Assembly: GCA_023457495.1 (NCBI GenBank)
Contig: JAEWLQ010000077.1
Location: 19,433 to 83,432 of the forward strand
Origin: Pseudomonadota bacterium
GTDB taxonomy: Bacteria; Pseudomonadota; Gammaproteobacteria; Steroidobacterales; Steroidobacteraceae
Reading direction: 5' to 3'
Length of the DNA stretch: 64,000 bases
This document shows, piece by piece, positions 17,721-26,327 of this stretch (the first letter of the stretch is position 1; each line of letters begins with the position of its first letter). The translations under genes and the position numbers were made by a program. Below the pieces are notes generated by a model, which saw only the letters and a list, made by a program, of their open reading frames with translations, had not been told where the DNA came from and searched no databases.

Positions 17721-18350
17721 GTGAGAACGAAACACATACTTGCCTGGATGGCATTGCTGGTCGCGGGCGCCGTCCAGGCTCAGACCCAGACCCAGGCGCC
17801 GAAGCCCGATAATGACTACTTCCTCACCAAGGCCACGCTGACATTGACCAATGGCGCGATGCCGAGCCCGTTACCGCCGCATCTTTATGGCCGCTTCGCA
17901 GGAGACAGCCTTACCATCGATCTGCACTCGGGCAACGCCGCGGGCCGCAGCAATTTTCAGCTGGTGAACATCTTCAAGCACTCGGAACTGCCCAACACCA
18001 ACGAGACACTGAACCTGAAAGTGACACAAGGCTCCTCGATAAAGAGCCCTTTCAACTCGCTGTCGCATTACAAGAACGGCCTGCAACTTCGCATCGCCTA
18101 CAAGGGCGCGCTACCCACCAACGCCTGGCAAATGGCTGGCGCCACGCTTGCGATGGAGTTCCGGGACAGCAGCAACGCCCTGCATCCGCATGATGGCCTG
18201 GTGACGGTCAAGTTCCCGACCAACAATGTGCGCATCGGCTTCAATGCCGGCGACAGCATGGTGTCGGTCGACAAGCACAGGGATACGGCTTACCTGCGCA
18301 CAGGGGCCAACTTCAAGCCGCAGCCTGTCGTCCAGGTCGCCACGAAGTAG
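17721..18350 (+). CDS. Exported protein of unknown function (209 aa)
   Basis: A protein starting at GTG 17721 with GGGAGA upstream. A signal peptide (ILAWMALLVAGAVQAQ) is followed by a Gln/Thr-rich stretch and a mostly beta mature domain (for example LTIDLHSGNAAGRSNFQLVN and LQLRIAYKGALPT). There are no cysteines and no recognised motif. It is codirectional with the duplicated modules and 55 bases beyond the last of them, so it likely belongs to the same cluster. Confidence 0.65.
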   Translation: MRTKHILAWMALLVAGAVQAQTQTQAPKPDNDYFLTKATLTLTNGAMPSPLPPHLYGRFAGDSLTIDLHSGNAAGRSNFQLVNIFKHSELPNTNETLNLKVTQGSSIKSPFNSLSHYKNGLQLRIAYKGALPTNAWQMAGATLAMEFRDSSNALHPHDGLVTVKFPTNNVRIGFNAGDSMVSVDKHRDTAYLRTGANFKPQPVVQVATK

Positions 18351-18434
18351 GATGCGGCAAGATCGCCACCTGCCAGAGCGGATTACTCTAACTACCATAG
18401 TCGTGCCGCGGACGTCGGCAGAGAGGTTTCAACC

Positions 18435-18878
18435 ATGTCGGAGAAGAGACGTACTTGGGCAGCCACCACGGCTGTCATCATGTTGGCCGGCGTTTTCGCC
18501 ATCTCGCGGGAAGCAAGTAGCCAGCAGGCGATTGCCGCTCAAAACACCGTCGAAACCCGGCTCACCGCCATGGAAAAGAGAATCGCCGAACTCGAGAAAC
18601 AGAACACGCAATTGCGCACATTCATCACGATCAACGGCAGCTCGCTGACGATCAAGAGTGCCGCGGATCTCAACTTCCAGGCTGGCTCGAAACTGCTGCT
18701 GAAGGGCGCGGCCGAGGCCGTGCTCGAGGGCGGTATAACCTGGGTGAAAGGCACCAGTGTGTTCCTGAACGGTTCCAGCAAGCCGGTGGCCCGTCTCGGT
18801 GATCAGATTCAGGCGCCCCCGCACGGGGGTATTGGGAACATCATCAAAGGGGCCTCAACGGTATTCGTCGGAAATTGA
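18435..18878 (+). CDS. Membrane-anchored or exported coiled-coil protein with spike-like and PAAR-like C-terminus
   Basis: A 147-residue protein. An N-terminal hydrophobic segment (TAVIMLAGVFAIS) is followed by a short coiled coil (TRLTAMEKRIAELEKQNTQL). Next comes a repetitive beta stretch (ITINGSSLTIKSAADLNFQ, then GSKLLLKGAAEAVLEGG). The end reads VFLNGSSKPVARLGDQ, HGGIGNIIKGASTVFVGN. The beta stretch resembles the needle of VgrG/gp5-type spikes. The last 35 residues follow the PAAR pattern (NG-x-PAARVGD ... HGG-x-I-x-G-x-x-TVFVG). PAAR proteins sharpen type VI secretion or phage spikes, but an N-terminal export signal is not usual for them. No T6SS gene is nearby. Confidence 0.7.
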   Translation: MSEKRRTWAATTAVIMLAGVFAISREASSQQAIAAQNTVETRLTAMEKRIAELEKQNTQLRTFITINGSSLTIKSAADLNFQAGSKLLLKGAAEAVLEGGITWVKGTSVFLNGSSKPVARLGDQIQAPPHGGIGNIIKGASTVFVGN

Positions 18879-18895
18879 GCCCCCTCGAGGGCCGC

Positions 18896-21799
18896 CTACA
18901 CGCCGAGCTTGCGCGCCAACACCTCGGCCTGTTTGCGGTTCACTTCGAGCGGCAGTACCGCATCGCGCAGCACGGGCATGGCTTGCTCGAGCAGCGCGCG
19001 TGCTTCAGCGCGGTCGCCGCGCTCAAAACGGATGGCGGCCAGTTCGGCGCGGGCGATGGCGAGCGTGACCGGCACGGCGCCAGTCTCGAATCGCCGCACC
19101 GCTTCGCGCTGGTCGCGCTCCGCCGCGGAGAGGTCTCCGTGCTGCCGCGCAAAGGCGGCGCCATAGCGAAAGACCTGGGTGATCACGGGATGTGTGTCGG
19201 GAACGAGCTCTGCCCACTTGCCCTTCGCTTCGTCGAGCAAACGAAGACCGTTGGCGGTATCGCCGCGGTACCGCGCCAGCACCACGCGGTTCCAGGTCAG
19301 CAGCGCGTATTCGGCCGAATCCTCACCGTCGAGCCGCCGCGCGGCTGCTTGCAGCCGCCGCAGTAGCACATCCGCGTCGGCGAAGCGGCCAGCCAACGCC
19401 AGGCCGCGCGCATAGTTGCGCTCCAGTTGGCGTCGCCGCGCCTCGTCCTTACCTACCCCATTCTCATCGAGGATGGCGAGGCTTTCCTCGAATGACGCCA
19501 GCGCCCGTGGATAGTCGCCGGCGTTCTCGTATACCGCGCCACGATTGGTGAGGTTGATCGCCCGTTGCAGCGGCGCTTCGACGGAAGCGGCCCTGAGTTG
19601 GTGCTCGCGGTCAAACTCTTCGATCGCCTCACGGTAACGACCCAGTTCGTTCAACACGATGCCCAACTCGCCGTGCAAGGAGCCTGCTTCGTTTCCGGTG
19701 GTGCCCACCGTCTTCGTGTGAATGGCAATGGCTTCGCGGATCACCGGTTCGGCGGCAGCGGCATTGCCATTGAAGCTGAGCGCCTGGGACTTGGCCTGGA
19801 GCAGTCCCGCCTTCATCGGCGACTGCGGCGAAAGGCCACGACTTTCGGCAAGGGCCAAGGCGTCATCAGCCAGTTGGAGCGCTCGCGCGAAATCGCCCGT
19901 GAACACCGACTGCTTGCTCAGCATCTGGTACACATTGATGACGCTCGTGAGATCGCTCGGCGCGAATTCGGGAACTCCCTTCGCAAGTTCGATCGCCTGC
20001 AGCCATAGTTTCTCCGCACTCTCGACGTCCCGGGCCCGGTGGTGTGCATAGCCAAGTGCTTCCAGCGCCTTGAACTGCTGCATCGGATCGTCCGGCGCGA
20101 ACCGCCGCCGCAAGGCGGCCGCCTGTTCGGCTGCCGCCAGGCTCTCCTCGCCCAGATCCATCGCGCCAAGGATGAACGCGTGCGCGGCGTGATCCTCGGC
20201 GAGCGCCAATGCTTCCTCGCGACTGCGCGGCTCGAGTCCGGCCAGGCCGGCTTCCAGCAGTTCCCTGGCGATCAGCTGTTCGCCCAGCGCGTTGTACAGG
20301 TGCCCTAACAGGCGCTGTACCGCCTGGCGCACCTGCAAATCGACCGCGCCGCGCTCATCGAGCTTGGCGCGCGCGTGGTCCAACAACTGCCGCACGCTGA
20401 CTTCAGTACTGAGCGCGTTCTCGGGCGCAGCGGCAGCGAGCGTGTCGCTGAGGAACGCCATCGCCTCGCGCGCGTTCGCGCTCTGCCGTTCCGCTTCGAT
20501 TCGCTGCTGCTCGGCGATGGCCGCGTGCGCGCGTGCCTCGCGCGCCTGCCACAGCGCCGCGCCGCTGCCGCCCAACACGGCCAGCAACACCAGCGAAGCC
20601 GCGGTGGCCAGCACGAGATTGCGGCGCCACCACAGGCGGAATCGCAGCGCGCGCGAGGGTGGAACGATGCGCAGCGGTCGGTGACTCAGCCAGCGGCGCA
20701 AGTCTTCGGCCAGCGCGTCCACGCTGACATAGCGCCCTTTCGGCATGCGCCGCAGACAGCCCTGCACGATCTGTGTCAGCGGACCGCGCAGATTTCTCGC
20801 CAGCAGTTCCGGACTCAGACCACCACGCAATGCAGCCAGTTCAGGGGCGGCCTGCGCCGCCGCGCGCGTCAACGGTTCCGGCTCGCGCTCCAGTAACTGC
20901 AACTGCTGCGGCAGCGGCGTATCGCGCTGCAGGCCGAACGGATGCGAACCAGTGAGCAGCCGGTGCAGCACGATGCCCAGCTGCCACACGTCGGTGGCCG
21001 TGGTGATGGGCGCGGCGTGCAACTGCTCGGGGCTCGCGTATTCGAAGGTCAGCGCGCGGTCGCTGGTGGCCGTGACCTCCGAGCCATCGAGTTGTTTGGC
21101 GATGCCGAAGTCCAGCAGCTTCACCCGTCCGTCGGCATCGACCATCAGGTTGGACGGCTTCAGATCGCGATGAATGACCAGACTGCGATGCGCGCAGCTC
21201 ACCGCGTCCAGCGCCTGCAGGAACAGTTCGACGCGCTCGCGCAGGCCAAGCTGGTGTTTGTCGCACCACTGGTCGATGGGCATGCCATCGATGTATTCCA
21301 TGACGAAGTACGGATCGCCCTCCGCGCTGAAACCGCCGTCCAGCAACGTGGCGATGTGCGGATGTCGCAGTTGCGCGAGCAATTGCCGCTCGCGCACGAA
21401 TCGTTCGCGCGCGGCCGGTGAATCGGAGGCGCTGCGGATCAGCTTCAGCGCGGCCTTTTGCGCATAGGCGCCGTCGCTGCGCTGAACCGTGTACACCGTG
21501 CCCATGCCGCCGCGACCCAGCTCACCGACGATGCGCCAGGCGCCGATCGTCTTGCCGACCTGCGCACTTGTAGCTGCCTCTGCCGCAGACTGGCCCTGCA
21601 GTTCCGCCTGCCACTTCGCGGCGTTGCCGCCGAAGGGCTCTTCGGCCTGCGCATCGGCCACCAGCATGGCTTCGACCAGCGCGCGCAGCTCCGCATCACC
21701 TGCGCACAACTCGTCGAGCCCCGCCGCGCGCCGCTCCGGTGCCAGCTCGATGAGCTGCTCGAAGATGCGCATCGCCAGCGGACTGCGGTTGGTGTCCAT
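18896..21799 (-). CDS. Ser/Thr protein kinase with transmembrane helix and TPR region
   Basis: A 967-residue Hanks-type kinase. The Gly loop GRGGMGTVY is near residue 96, the ATP-binding Lys is in AALKLI near 119, the catalytic loop is HRDLKPSNLM near 210, and the DFG motif lies in LLDFGIAKQ. The activation segment ends YASPEQL. A single transmembrane helix (LVLATAASLVLLAVLGG) lies near residue 400. It is followed by a ~550-residue helical TPR region that would be on the other side of the membrane. The start ATG overlaps the stop of the ECF sigma gene by one base, so the two are coupled. Known ECF-kinase pairs use phosphorylation of the sigma factor instead of an anti-sigma; this is the likely role. 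Confidence 0.9.
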   Translation of the reverse strand: MDTNRSPLAMRIFEQLIELAPERRAAGLDELCAGDAELRALVEAMLVADAQAEEPFGGNAAKWQAELQGQSAAEAATSAQVGKTIGAWRIVGELGRGGMGTVYTVQRSDGAYAQKAALKLIRSASDSPAARERFVRERQLLAQLRHPHIATLLDGGFSAEGDPYFVMEYIDGMPIDQWCDKHQLGLRERVELFLQALDAVSCAHRSLVIHRDLKPSNLMVDADGRVKLLDFGIAKQLDGSEVTATSDRALTFEYASPEQLHAAPITTATDVWQLGIVLHRLLTGSHPFGLQRDTPLPQQLQLLEREPEPLTRAAAQAAPELAALRGGLSPELLARNLRGPLTQIVQGCLRRMPKGRYVSVDALAEDLRRWLSHRPLRIVPPSRALRFRLWWRRNLVLATAASLVLLAVLGGSGAALWQAREARAHAAIAEQQRIEAERQSANAREAMAFLSDTLAAAAPENALSTEVSVRQLLDHARAKLDERGAVDLQVRQAVQRLLGHLYNALGEQLIARELLEAGLAGLEPRSREEALALAEDHAAHAFILGAMDLGEESLAAAEQAAALRRRFAPDDPMQQFKALEALGYAHHRARDVESAEKLWLQAIELAKGVPEFAPSDLTSVINVYQMLSKQSVFTGDFARALQLADDALALAESRGLSPQSPMKAGLLQAKSQALSFNGNAAAAEPVIREAIAIHTKTVGTTGNEAGSLHGELGIVLNELGRYREAIEEFDREHQLRAASVEAPLQRAINLTNRGAVYENAGDYPRALASFEESLAILDENGVGKDEARRRQLERNYARGLALAGRFADADVLLRRLQAAARRLDGEDSAEYALLTWNRVVLARYRGDTANGLRLLDEAKGKWAELVPDTHPVITQVFRYGAAFARQHGDLSAAERDQREAVRRFETGAVPVTLAIARAELAAIRFERGDRAEARALLEQAMPVLRDAVLPLEVNRKQAEVLARKLGV

Positions 21800-22362
21800 C
21801 AGTGACCGAGCCTCGCCGCTAGCCAGGCGCGGGTGCGGCGCCAGTCGCGCTGCACGGTGGATTCGCTGACTTCCAGCAGCGTGGCGATCTCCGGTTCCTC
21901 GTAGCCGCCGAAGTAGCGCAGCTCGACGATCTGCGCGGCGCGCGGATCGAACCGCCGCAGCTCCTCGAGCAACTCGTGCAGCGCCAGCACCTCGACTTCA
22001 GCCTGCGGCTGGATCGCCGCACAGTCCGTCAGCGTCACCGCCTGTTCGCCGCCGCCGCGTTTGGCAGCATGAATCTCGCGCGCATGGTCCACCAGCACGT
22101 GGTGCATCGCGCGGGCGGAAAGGGCCATCAGGTGATTACGGTCGGAGGGGGCCAACGCGGCATTGCCGGCCAGCTTCAGCCAGGCCTCGTGCACCAGCGC
22201 GGTGGTCTGGAACGCGCGGCGCTGCCTTCGCAGCTGATTGCGCGCCGCCTGCTTGAGCTGCTCGTACATTGCCGCGAAAGCCGCATCGAGCGCACCCGCG
22301 TCGCCGGCGCGGCTGCGGGCCAGTAGCTCGGTCACTGGCGGCTGCACGGTTTCCATCGCCAT
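21799..22362 (-). CDS. ECF-type RNA polymerase sigma factor (kinase-linked)
   Basis: A 187-residue sigma factor. Region 2 contains TTALVHEAWLKLAG, a hallmark of the ECF subfamily often paired with Ser/Thr kinases. Region 4 ends with the HTH EEPEIATLLEVSESTVQRDWRRTRAWL. No anti-sigma gene is present; the next gene is a transmembrane kinase whose start codon overlaps this stop (TGATG). The kinase likely activates this sigma factor. Target promoters cannot be deduced from the window. Confidence 0.9.
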   Translation of the reverse strand: MAMETVQPPVTELLARSRAGDAGALDAAFAAMYEQLKQAARNQLRRQRRAFQTTALVHEAWLKLAGNAALAPSDRNHLMALSARAMHHVLVDHAREIHAAKRGGGEQAVTLTDCAAIQPQAEVEVLALHELLEELRRFDPRAAQIVELRYFGGYEEPEIATLLEVSESTVQRDWRRTRAWLAARLGH

Positions 22363-22602
22363 CCCATTGCCCCCTGTTAGGCGCCAATCCTGGATCGGCC
22401 TTAGGTACCGACTGCGACTTTAACTTCTATGACGCCGAAAACCTCCAATTTGCAGTCGATTTCGTGATCGGCATCGACCATTCGGGCGCAGTCTGCCGCG
22501 GCGGACGGGTCCAGGCATCGCACGGGAGCGCATCAAACAGGATGCAGCGGCTCCGACCTTGCGCAGACGGTTAGAATGAAGTTTTCCCGAGCAGGACAGC
22601 CG

Positions 22603-23058
22603 ATGGAAACATCTCCAGTCGACCGTGCCGTGATCAGCGTGTGGCGCTGGCAAGGTGTGCTGATGACCTCGATTGCGACCGTCTTCGCATTCGGTCTCGT
22701 CATTCGATTCGGTGCACCCGGCCTGTTCGCACCTCTGCTCATCGCGGCGGCCGGGTTTACACTCAGCCTTGCCTTGCCGCAGGCGTATTACCGACGCCTG
22801 CGATTCGGCGTCGATGCGACCGGCATCGCCATCGAGCGCGGCATCCTCTGGCGATCGCGGATTGCGCTGCCGCGCGCGCGCATCCAGCACACGGATGTCT
22901 CGCAAGGGCCGCTGCAGCGGCGCTTCGGCGTCGGCACGTTGAAGTTGTACACGGCCGGCAGCCGCTTCACGAAGATCGAACTACCCGGCCTCGCGCATGC
23001 GGAAGCCATCGCGTTACGCGACGCGTTGCTCGCGGAGAATCGCGACAGTGGCGTCTGA
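22603..23058 (+). CDS. YdbS-like membrane protein with bacterial PH domain
   Basis: A protein of about 151 residues with two N-terminal helices (GVLMTSIATVFAFGLVI and LFAPLLIAAAGFTLSLAL). A bacterial PH domain follows with IERGILWRSRIALPRARIQHTDVSQGPLQRRFGVGTLKLYTAG, which carries the family LPRARIQHTDVxQG-L-R signature (quoted in parts: ALPRARIQHTDV, GPLQRRFG). An in-frame ATG at 22576 is possible. I prefer 22603 because AGGA precedes it and a TAGAAT -10-like hexamer overlaps the upstream one. It pairs with the larger YdbT-like gene, as in many bacteria. Proposed roles include export or resistance to small antimicrobial molecules. Confidence 0.85.
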   Translation: METSPVDRAVISVWRWQGVLMTSIATVFAFGLVIRFGAPGLFAPLLIAAAGFTLSLALPQAYYRRLRFGVDATGIAIERGILWRSRIALPRARIQHTDVSQGPLQRRFGVGTLKLYTAGSRFTKIELPGLAHAEAIALRDALLAENRDSGV

Positions 23059-24565
23059 AGGCAGCGAGGCGGAGTTCCAGCCGGCTCTGCGATTGCATCG
23101 CTCGTCCTGGCTGTTCGCGCTGACGGGCTCGGTGCGGCAACTGATCCTGCCGCTCTTTGTGCTGCTGATATTCGGCGCACGCCGTGAGGACGACTGGATA
23201 GGCATGCCTCTTGCTCTCGTATTCGTGGGCGCGATGCTCGTACGCGCCTTGTGGCATCAATGGACCTTTCGCTATGGATACGGCCCACGCGGCCTGGTGA
23301 TTCGCGAGGGGGTGATATTCCGGAACGTGCGCCACATCGAGTATTCGCGCATAGAGAACATCGATACCGAGCGCGGGCTGTTGCATCGGCTCCTGAACGT
23401 CGCGCAAGTGCGCGTGCAAACCTCCACCGGCGGAAAGCCCGAAGCGCTCATCAGCGTGCTGGACTCGAGCGCGGTCCAGGAGATGCGTCAACGGGTGTTC
23501 GCCGATTCGCAACCCGCCGCGGAAGCGGCACAAGCTCCCCAAGCTCCTCCGCTGCTGCACTTATCGCCGAAGGAACTGGTGATTCACGGACTGATCGACA
23601 ACCGAGGACTGATCCTCGTCGCCGCCGGCGCAGCCTTGATGCAGCAAGCGGGCTTCTTCCGGGTGAAGCGCGAGTTCATCGACGAATGGCTGCATTCTTC
23701 GGCGCTCAGCGGCGTCGCAGGGCTCGGAACGGCGATGCAGATCCTGCTCGCCGTCCTCGCGATCATCTCGGCGCTGATCGCCGTACGAATCCTTTCGGTC
23801 GTGGTGGCACTGGTAACACTGCACGATTTCACGCTGACACGGCACGCCGGGGATCTGCGTGCGCGTTATGGACTATTCACGAGCATCGCCCTCACGCTGC
23901 GGATACGCCGGATCCAGGCGGTGCATCAGTCGGAGTCGCCGCTGCACCGGCTGTTCGGCAGGGTGTCCCTGGACGTCGATCTGGCGGGCGACGGCGGCGG
24001 CGAAGAGCAGCAGCACAATCCGGAGCGGATGAAAACGCGCTGGCTGGCGCCCGTCTGCCCCGCCGCGGCGGCGCCGGCGTTGATAGCCGCGGCGCTACCT
24101 GTCTTCGATTCCGCCGCGCAACCGGATTGGCAACCGCTCGCGCCAGGAGCTCGCTCGCGCATTTTCCGGCGCAGCGCCTTGCTGCTCCTTCTGCTCTTCG
24201 TGGTGCCGATGTGGTGGTATCTGCGCGAGGCCATCGTTTTCGCGATTCCGATCGCGGTTGGGCTCGCGTGGATGCACGCGCATCTGTACGTGAAGTACGC
24301 GCGCTGGGCGCTGCAGAGCGACGTGTTGCTGTTCCGGTCGGGCTGGCTGACGCGCCGGTTGACGATCGTGCCGCGCGACCGTGTGCAGTCGCTGAACCTG
24401 TCGACGACACCATTCGACCGGCGCCGGCACATGGCGAGCCTGACAGTGGATACCGCTGGAGGAGGCGCGAGGTCCGCCGGAGTTCGCATTCGATACCTGC
24501 CCGTGGACGTGGCGCGACGACTCGCGGACGAGCTCAATGCGAGCGTGGGCGCCAGCCGTGCCTGA
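23048..24565 (+). CDS. YdbT-like membrane protein with repeated PH domains
   Basis: A 505-residue membrane protein with three PH-like modules, each preceded by pairs of membrane helices. Motifs include IREGVIFRNVRHIEYSRIENI, RYGLFTSIALTLRIRRIQAV and RSGWLTRRLTIVPRDRVQSL. I place the start at GTG 23048, which overlaps the end of the YdbS-like gene by 11 bases and has GGAG upstream. A more upstream ATG (22997) would lie deep in that gene. YdbS and YdbT are thought to form one complex. The stop directly abuts the convergent hipA stop with no spacer. Confidence 0.85.
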   Translation: MASEGSEAEFQPALRLHRSSWLFALTGSVRQLILPLFVLLIFGARREDDWIGMPLALVFVGAMLVRALWHQWTFRYGYGPRGLVIREGVIFRNVRHIEYSRIENIDTERGLLHRLLNVAQVRVQTSTGGKPEALISVLDSSAVQEMRQRVFADSQPAAEAAQAPQAPPLLHLSPKELVIHGLIDNRGLILVAAGAALMQQAGFFRVKREFIDEWLHSSALSGVAGLGTAMQILLAVLAIISALIAVRILSVVVALVTLHDFTLTRHAGDLRARYGLFTSIALTLRIRRIQAVHQSESPLHRLFGRVSLDVDLAGDGGGEEQQHNPERMKTRWLAPVCPAAAAPALIAAALPVFDSAAQPDWQPLAPGARSRIFRRSALLLLLLFVVPMWWYLREAIVFAIPIAVGLAWMHAHLYVKYARWALQSDVLLFRSGWLTRRLTIVPRDRVQSLNLSTTPFDRRRHMASLTVDTAGGGARSAGVRIRYLPVDVARRLADELNASVGASRA

Positions 24566-25909
24566 TCACTTCCGCCGTTTGGGTTGGCGCATGAGCTCTG
24601 ACCGGCCGATGGGCTCCGGTCGTTCGGCCGGAGCCGGAGCGGAGAACTTTGCCGCCTCGATGTAAGGGCGCAATCCCCGGCTCTTCTCTTCGCCATCAGC
24701 ACCGCGCAGCGAAGTCATTCCTGCGTCCCACGCGTTGGTCATCTGCTTTGCGATTTCATTCCAGCGAGGCTCGTTCTTTGCGGCTTCGATCACTTCGCGG
24801 CCAACTTCCACCGCCGACTCGCAAACCCGTTCGACCATGTCCGCGTATTCACGAGGCGCGATACCGAGCCTCGCCTTGAAGAACTTTTCGAGTGATTTTC
24901 CGGGGGCCCAGGTCTTTCTGCCTTCGATCGTCAGCCCTGGAGGGTTCTCGGCGTAGCGCGGATAGGCCTGCGTCGTAACGATGTCGTACGCCGGTGTGTA
25001 TGCGACATCGGAGATGCCGGTGTAGTAGAGCGCGATGTTCTTGGAGTGGCAGTCGGCATTACGAACCACGTAGTTAGTGATGATGAGCCAGCCCAAGCGC
25101 TGATGCTGTGCCGAAGCAGACCCTTGGGGAAGATAGGCTCGCGTGGCTTTGAGGACTTGCTCCATCGATGGCGCATATTTCTCGTGCGGGGGCAGTCCCA
25201 ACAAGCTGCAAGCGTCTTCCACGCCAAACGCAGGTGTGCCAGTTCCGTCGATATCGAAACGATTTACGACCAGGACGTTGCCGTCGTCGGACATTTGCGT
25301 CTTTGCCACCGACATCACGTTCAGCCGCTCCAGAACGCGCATCGAATGGAACTCGTTGAAGCCCAGGAATGGCGTCTTGGCGTCCGATCCTTTGACGATG
25401 TAGCTCCCCATGCGGAGGGTTGCCTTGCCCGTCATGACCTTGTGTTCCGCGGTTGCTTCGGGCGCGATGAATTTCGGCACGGCGCCCGAGATCGCGGAGC
25501 GCGCGTATTCGCGCACCAGTGCCTCGAATTTTGCGGGGCTCGTTTCGGATTTCAGCAGCGCTTCGAGGTGCAGCGGCGCGAGGTGGGCTCCCGGCGTCGC
25601 ACCTTCCGGCGTGACTGCAACGCGGCCGATTCCGCTGCCACCGACCAGTGCAAGAAGCGAGAGGTCGGTTCCGTCGAGGTGGCGTCCGAACTCCTCGCGA
25701 ATGACGCCTAACAAGAATCCTTCCGGCAGGTTCTGCCGAAAGAAGGGGTGCAGGTCTCTTGGCCATCTCCACGACTCTTCACGTACCGGCATCGTGAGGC
25801 TGACGAAATCGGTCTCCACCGTTCCTGGCAGATATTTCATGACGTATTCGTCGCTGTCCCGAAAGAGCTGCGCGACTTTCCGGCCGGAGACGTGAACGTC
25901 CAGTTTCAA
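24566..25909 (-). CDS. hipA: HipA-like Ser/Thr kinase toxin
   Basis: A 447-residue HipA-family kinase, the usual length. Visible family motifs are the HPFFRQNLPEG segment of the N-domain, the SGAVPKF loop, the VVNRFDIDG strand and the catalytic NADCHSKN near residue 283. The metal-binding segment YTPAYDIVTT follows. In E. coli HipA phosphorylates glutamyl-tRNA synthetase and halts translation; the target here may differ. The start codon is a TTG that overlaps the hipB stop (TTGA), so toxin synthesis is coupled to antitoxin translation. The C-terminal ~35 residues are a basic, Pro-rich extension. Confidence 0.9.
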   Translation of the reverse strand: MKLDVHVSGRKVAQLFRDSDEYVMKYLPGTVETDFVSLTMPVREESWRWPRDLHPFFRQNLPEGFLLGVIREEFGRHLDGTDLSLLALVGGSGIGRVAVTPEGATPGAHLAPLHLEALLKSETSPAKFEALVREYARSAISGAVPKFIAPEATAEHKVMTGKATLRMGSYIVKGSDAKTPFLGFNEFHSMRVLERLNVMSVAKTQMSDDGNVLVVNRFDIDGTGTPAFGVEDACSLLGLPPHEKYAPSMEQVLKATRAYLPQGSASAQHQRLGWLIITNYVVRNADCHSKNIALYYTGISDVAYTPAYDIVTTQAYPRYAENPPGLTIEGRKTWAPGKSLEKFFKARLGIAPREYADMVERVCESAVEVGREVIEAAKNEPRWNEIAKQMTNAWDAGMTSLRGADGEEKSRGLRPYIEAAKFSAPAPAERPEPIGRSELMRQPKRRK

Positions 25910-26172
25910 GGCTCAGTGCCCCTCGAGCGTTGTTCGGCGAGGATGTCTTCCAGCGTGCGTGCGTGCCCCACTTTCACTGCCTTCAGGTCATAGCCTGCGG
26001 CCTCGAGCAAGCGCACGAGAGCGGAAACGCTCATGTCACCCCTGGCGAGTTTTTCCATTCGCGCCAGCGTGACGCGTGATACCCGCGCGCGACTGGCGAG
26101 CTCGGCCTGGCTGAGGCCTGTTTGGGTGCGGACTGCTTTCAGCATGTCCGCCACGTCGGCGAGAGTGCTCAT
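25906..26172 (-). CDS. hipB: HipB-like antitoxin/repressor
   Basis: An 88-residue XRE-family helix-turn-helix protein (GLSQAELASRARVSRVTLARMEK). Its C-terminal tail is VGHARTLEDILAEQRSRG. It is directly upstream of and overlapping hipA, the standard antitoxin-first order. It should neutralise HipA and repress the operon. Two TATCC-centred inverted repeats upstream look like its operators. The ATG at 26172 is preceded by AAGGA, which lies within the proximal operator. Confidence 0.9.
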   Translation of the reverse strand: MSTLADVADMLKAVRTQTGLSQAELASRARVSRVTLARMEKLARGDMSVSALVRLLEAAGYDLKAVKVGHARTLEDILAEQRSRGTEP

Positions 26173-26173
26173 G

Positions 26174-26193
26174 CTGTATCCTTCGGGCTACAG
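26174..26193. promoter_or_regulatory. Proximal HipB operator candidate, overlapping hipB ribosome site
   Basis: CTGTATCC-TTCG-GGCTACAG is an imperfect 20-base palindrome with one mismatch pair. It has the TATCC/GGATA-type half-sites known for HipB operators. It begins 2 bases before the hipB start codon and covers the AAGGA ribosome site, so bound repressor could block initiation. Confidence 0.6.
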
Positions 26194-26215
26194 AATTACA
26201 GTTTTCGGTGAATAT

Positions 26216-26233
26216 AGTATCCCGTGGGATACT
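26216..26233. promoter_or_regulatory. Distal HipB operator candidate
   Basis: AGTATCCC-GT-GGGATACT has perfect 8-base inverted arms around two central bases. The half-site TATCC matches that of the proximal site, and the two centres lie about 41 bases apart (four helical turns). This fits cooperative binding of two HipB dimers. Confidence 0.7.
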
Positions 26234-26327
26234 GAATCTCAACAGTGAATTGCGGCGACCGCCGGAGAGGTTGGCTACCTGCTCCTGGAGCTTTTTGACC
26301 CGTGCGTGCCGAGCAATGCACGGAAAC

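Noticed and set aside
19179..20900. Several rightward frames inside the first kinase gene
   Set aside because: Antisense shadows of the kinase and TPR coding region.
26216..26233. LexA- or LuxR-type box
   Set aside because: The palindrome matches neither consensus. TATCC half-sites next to hipB fit HipB better.
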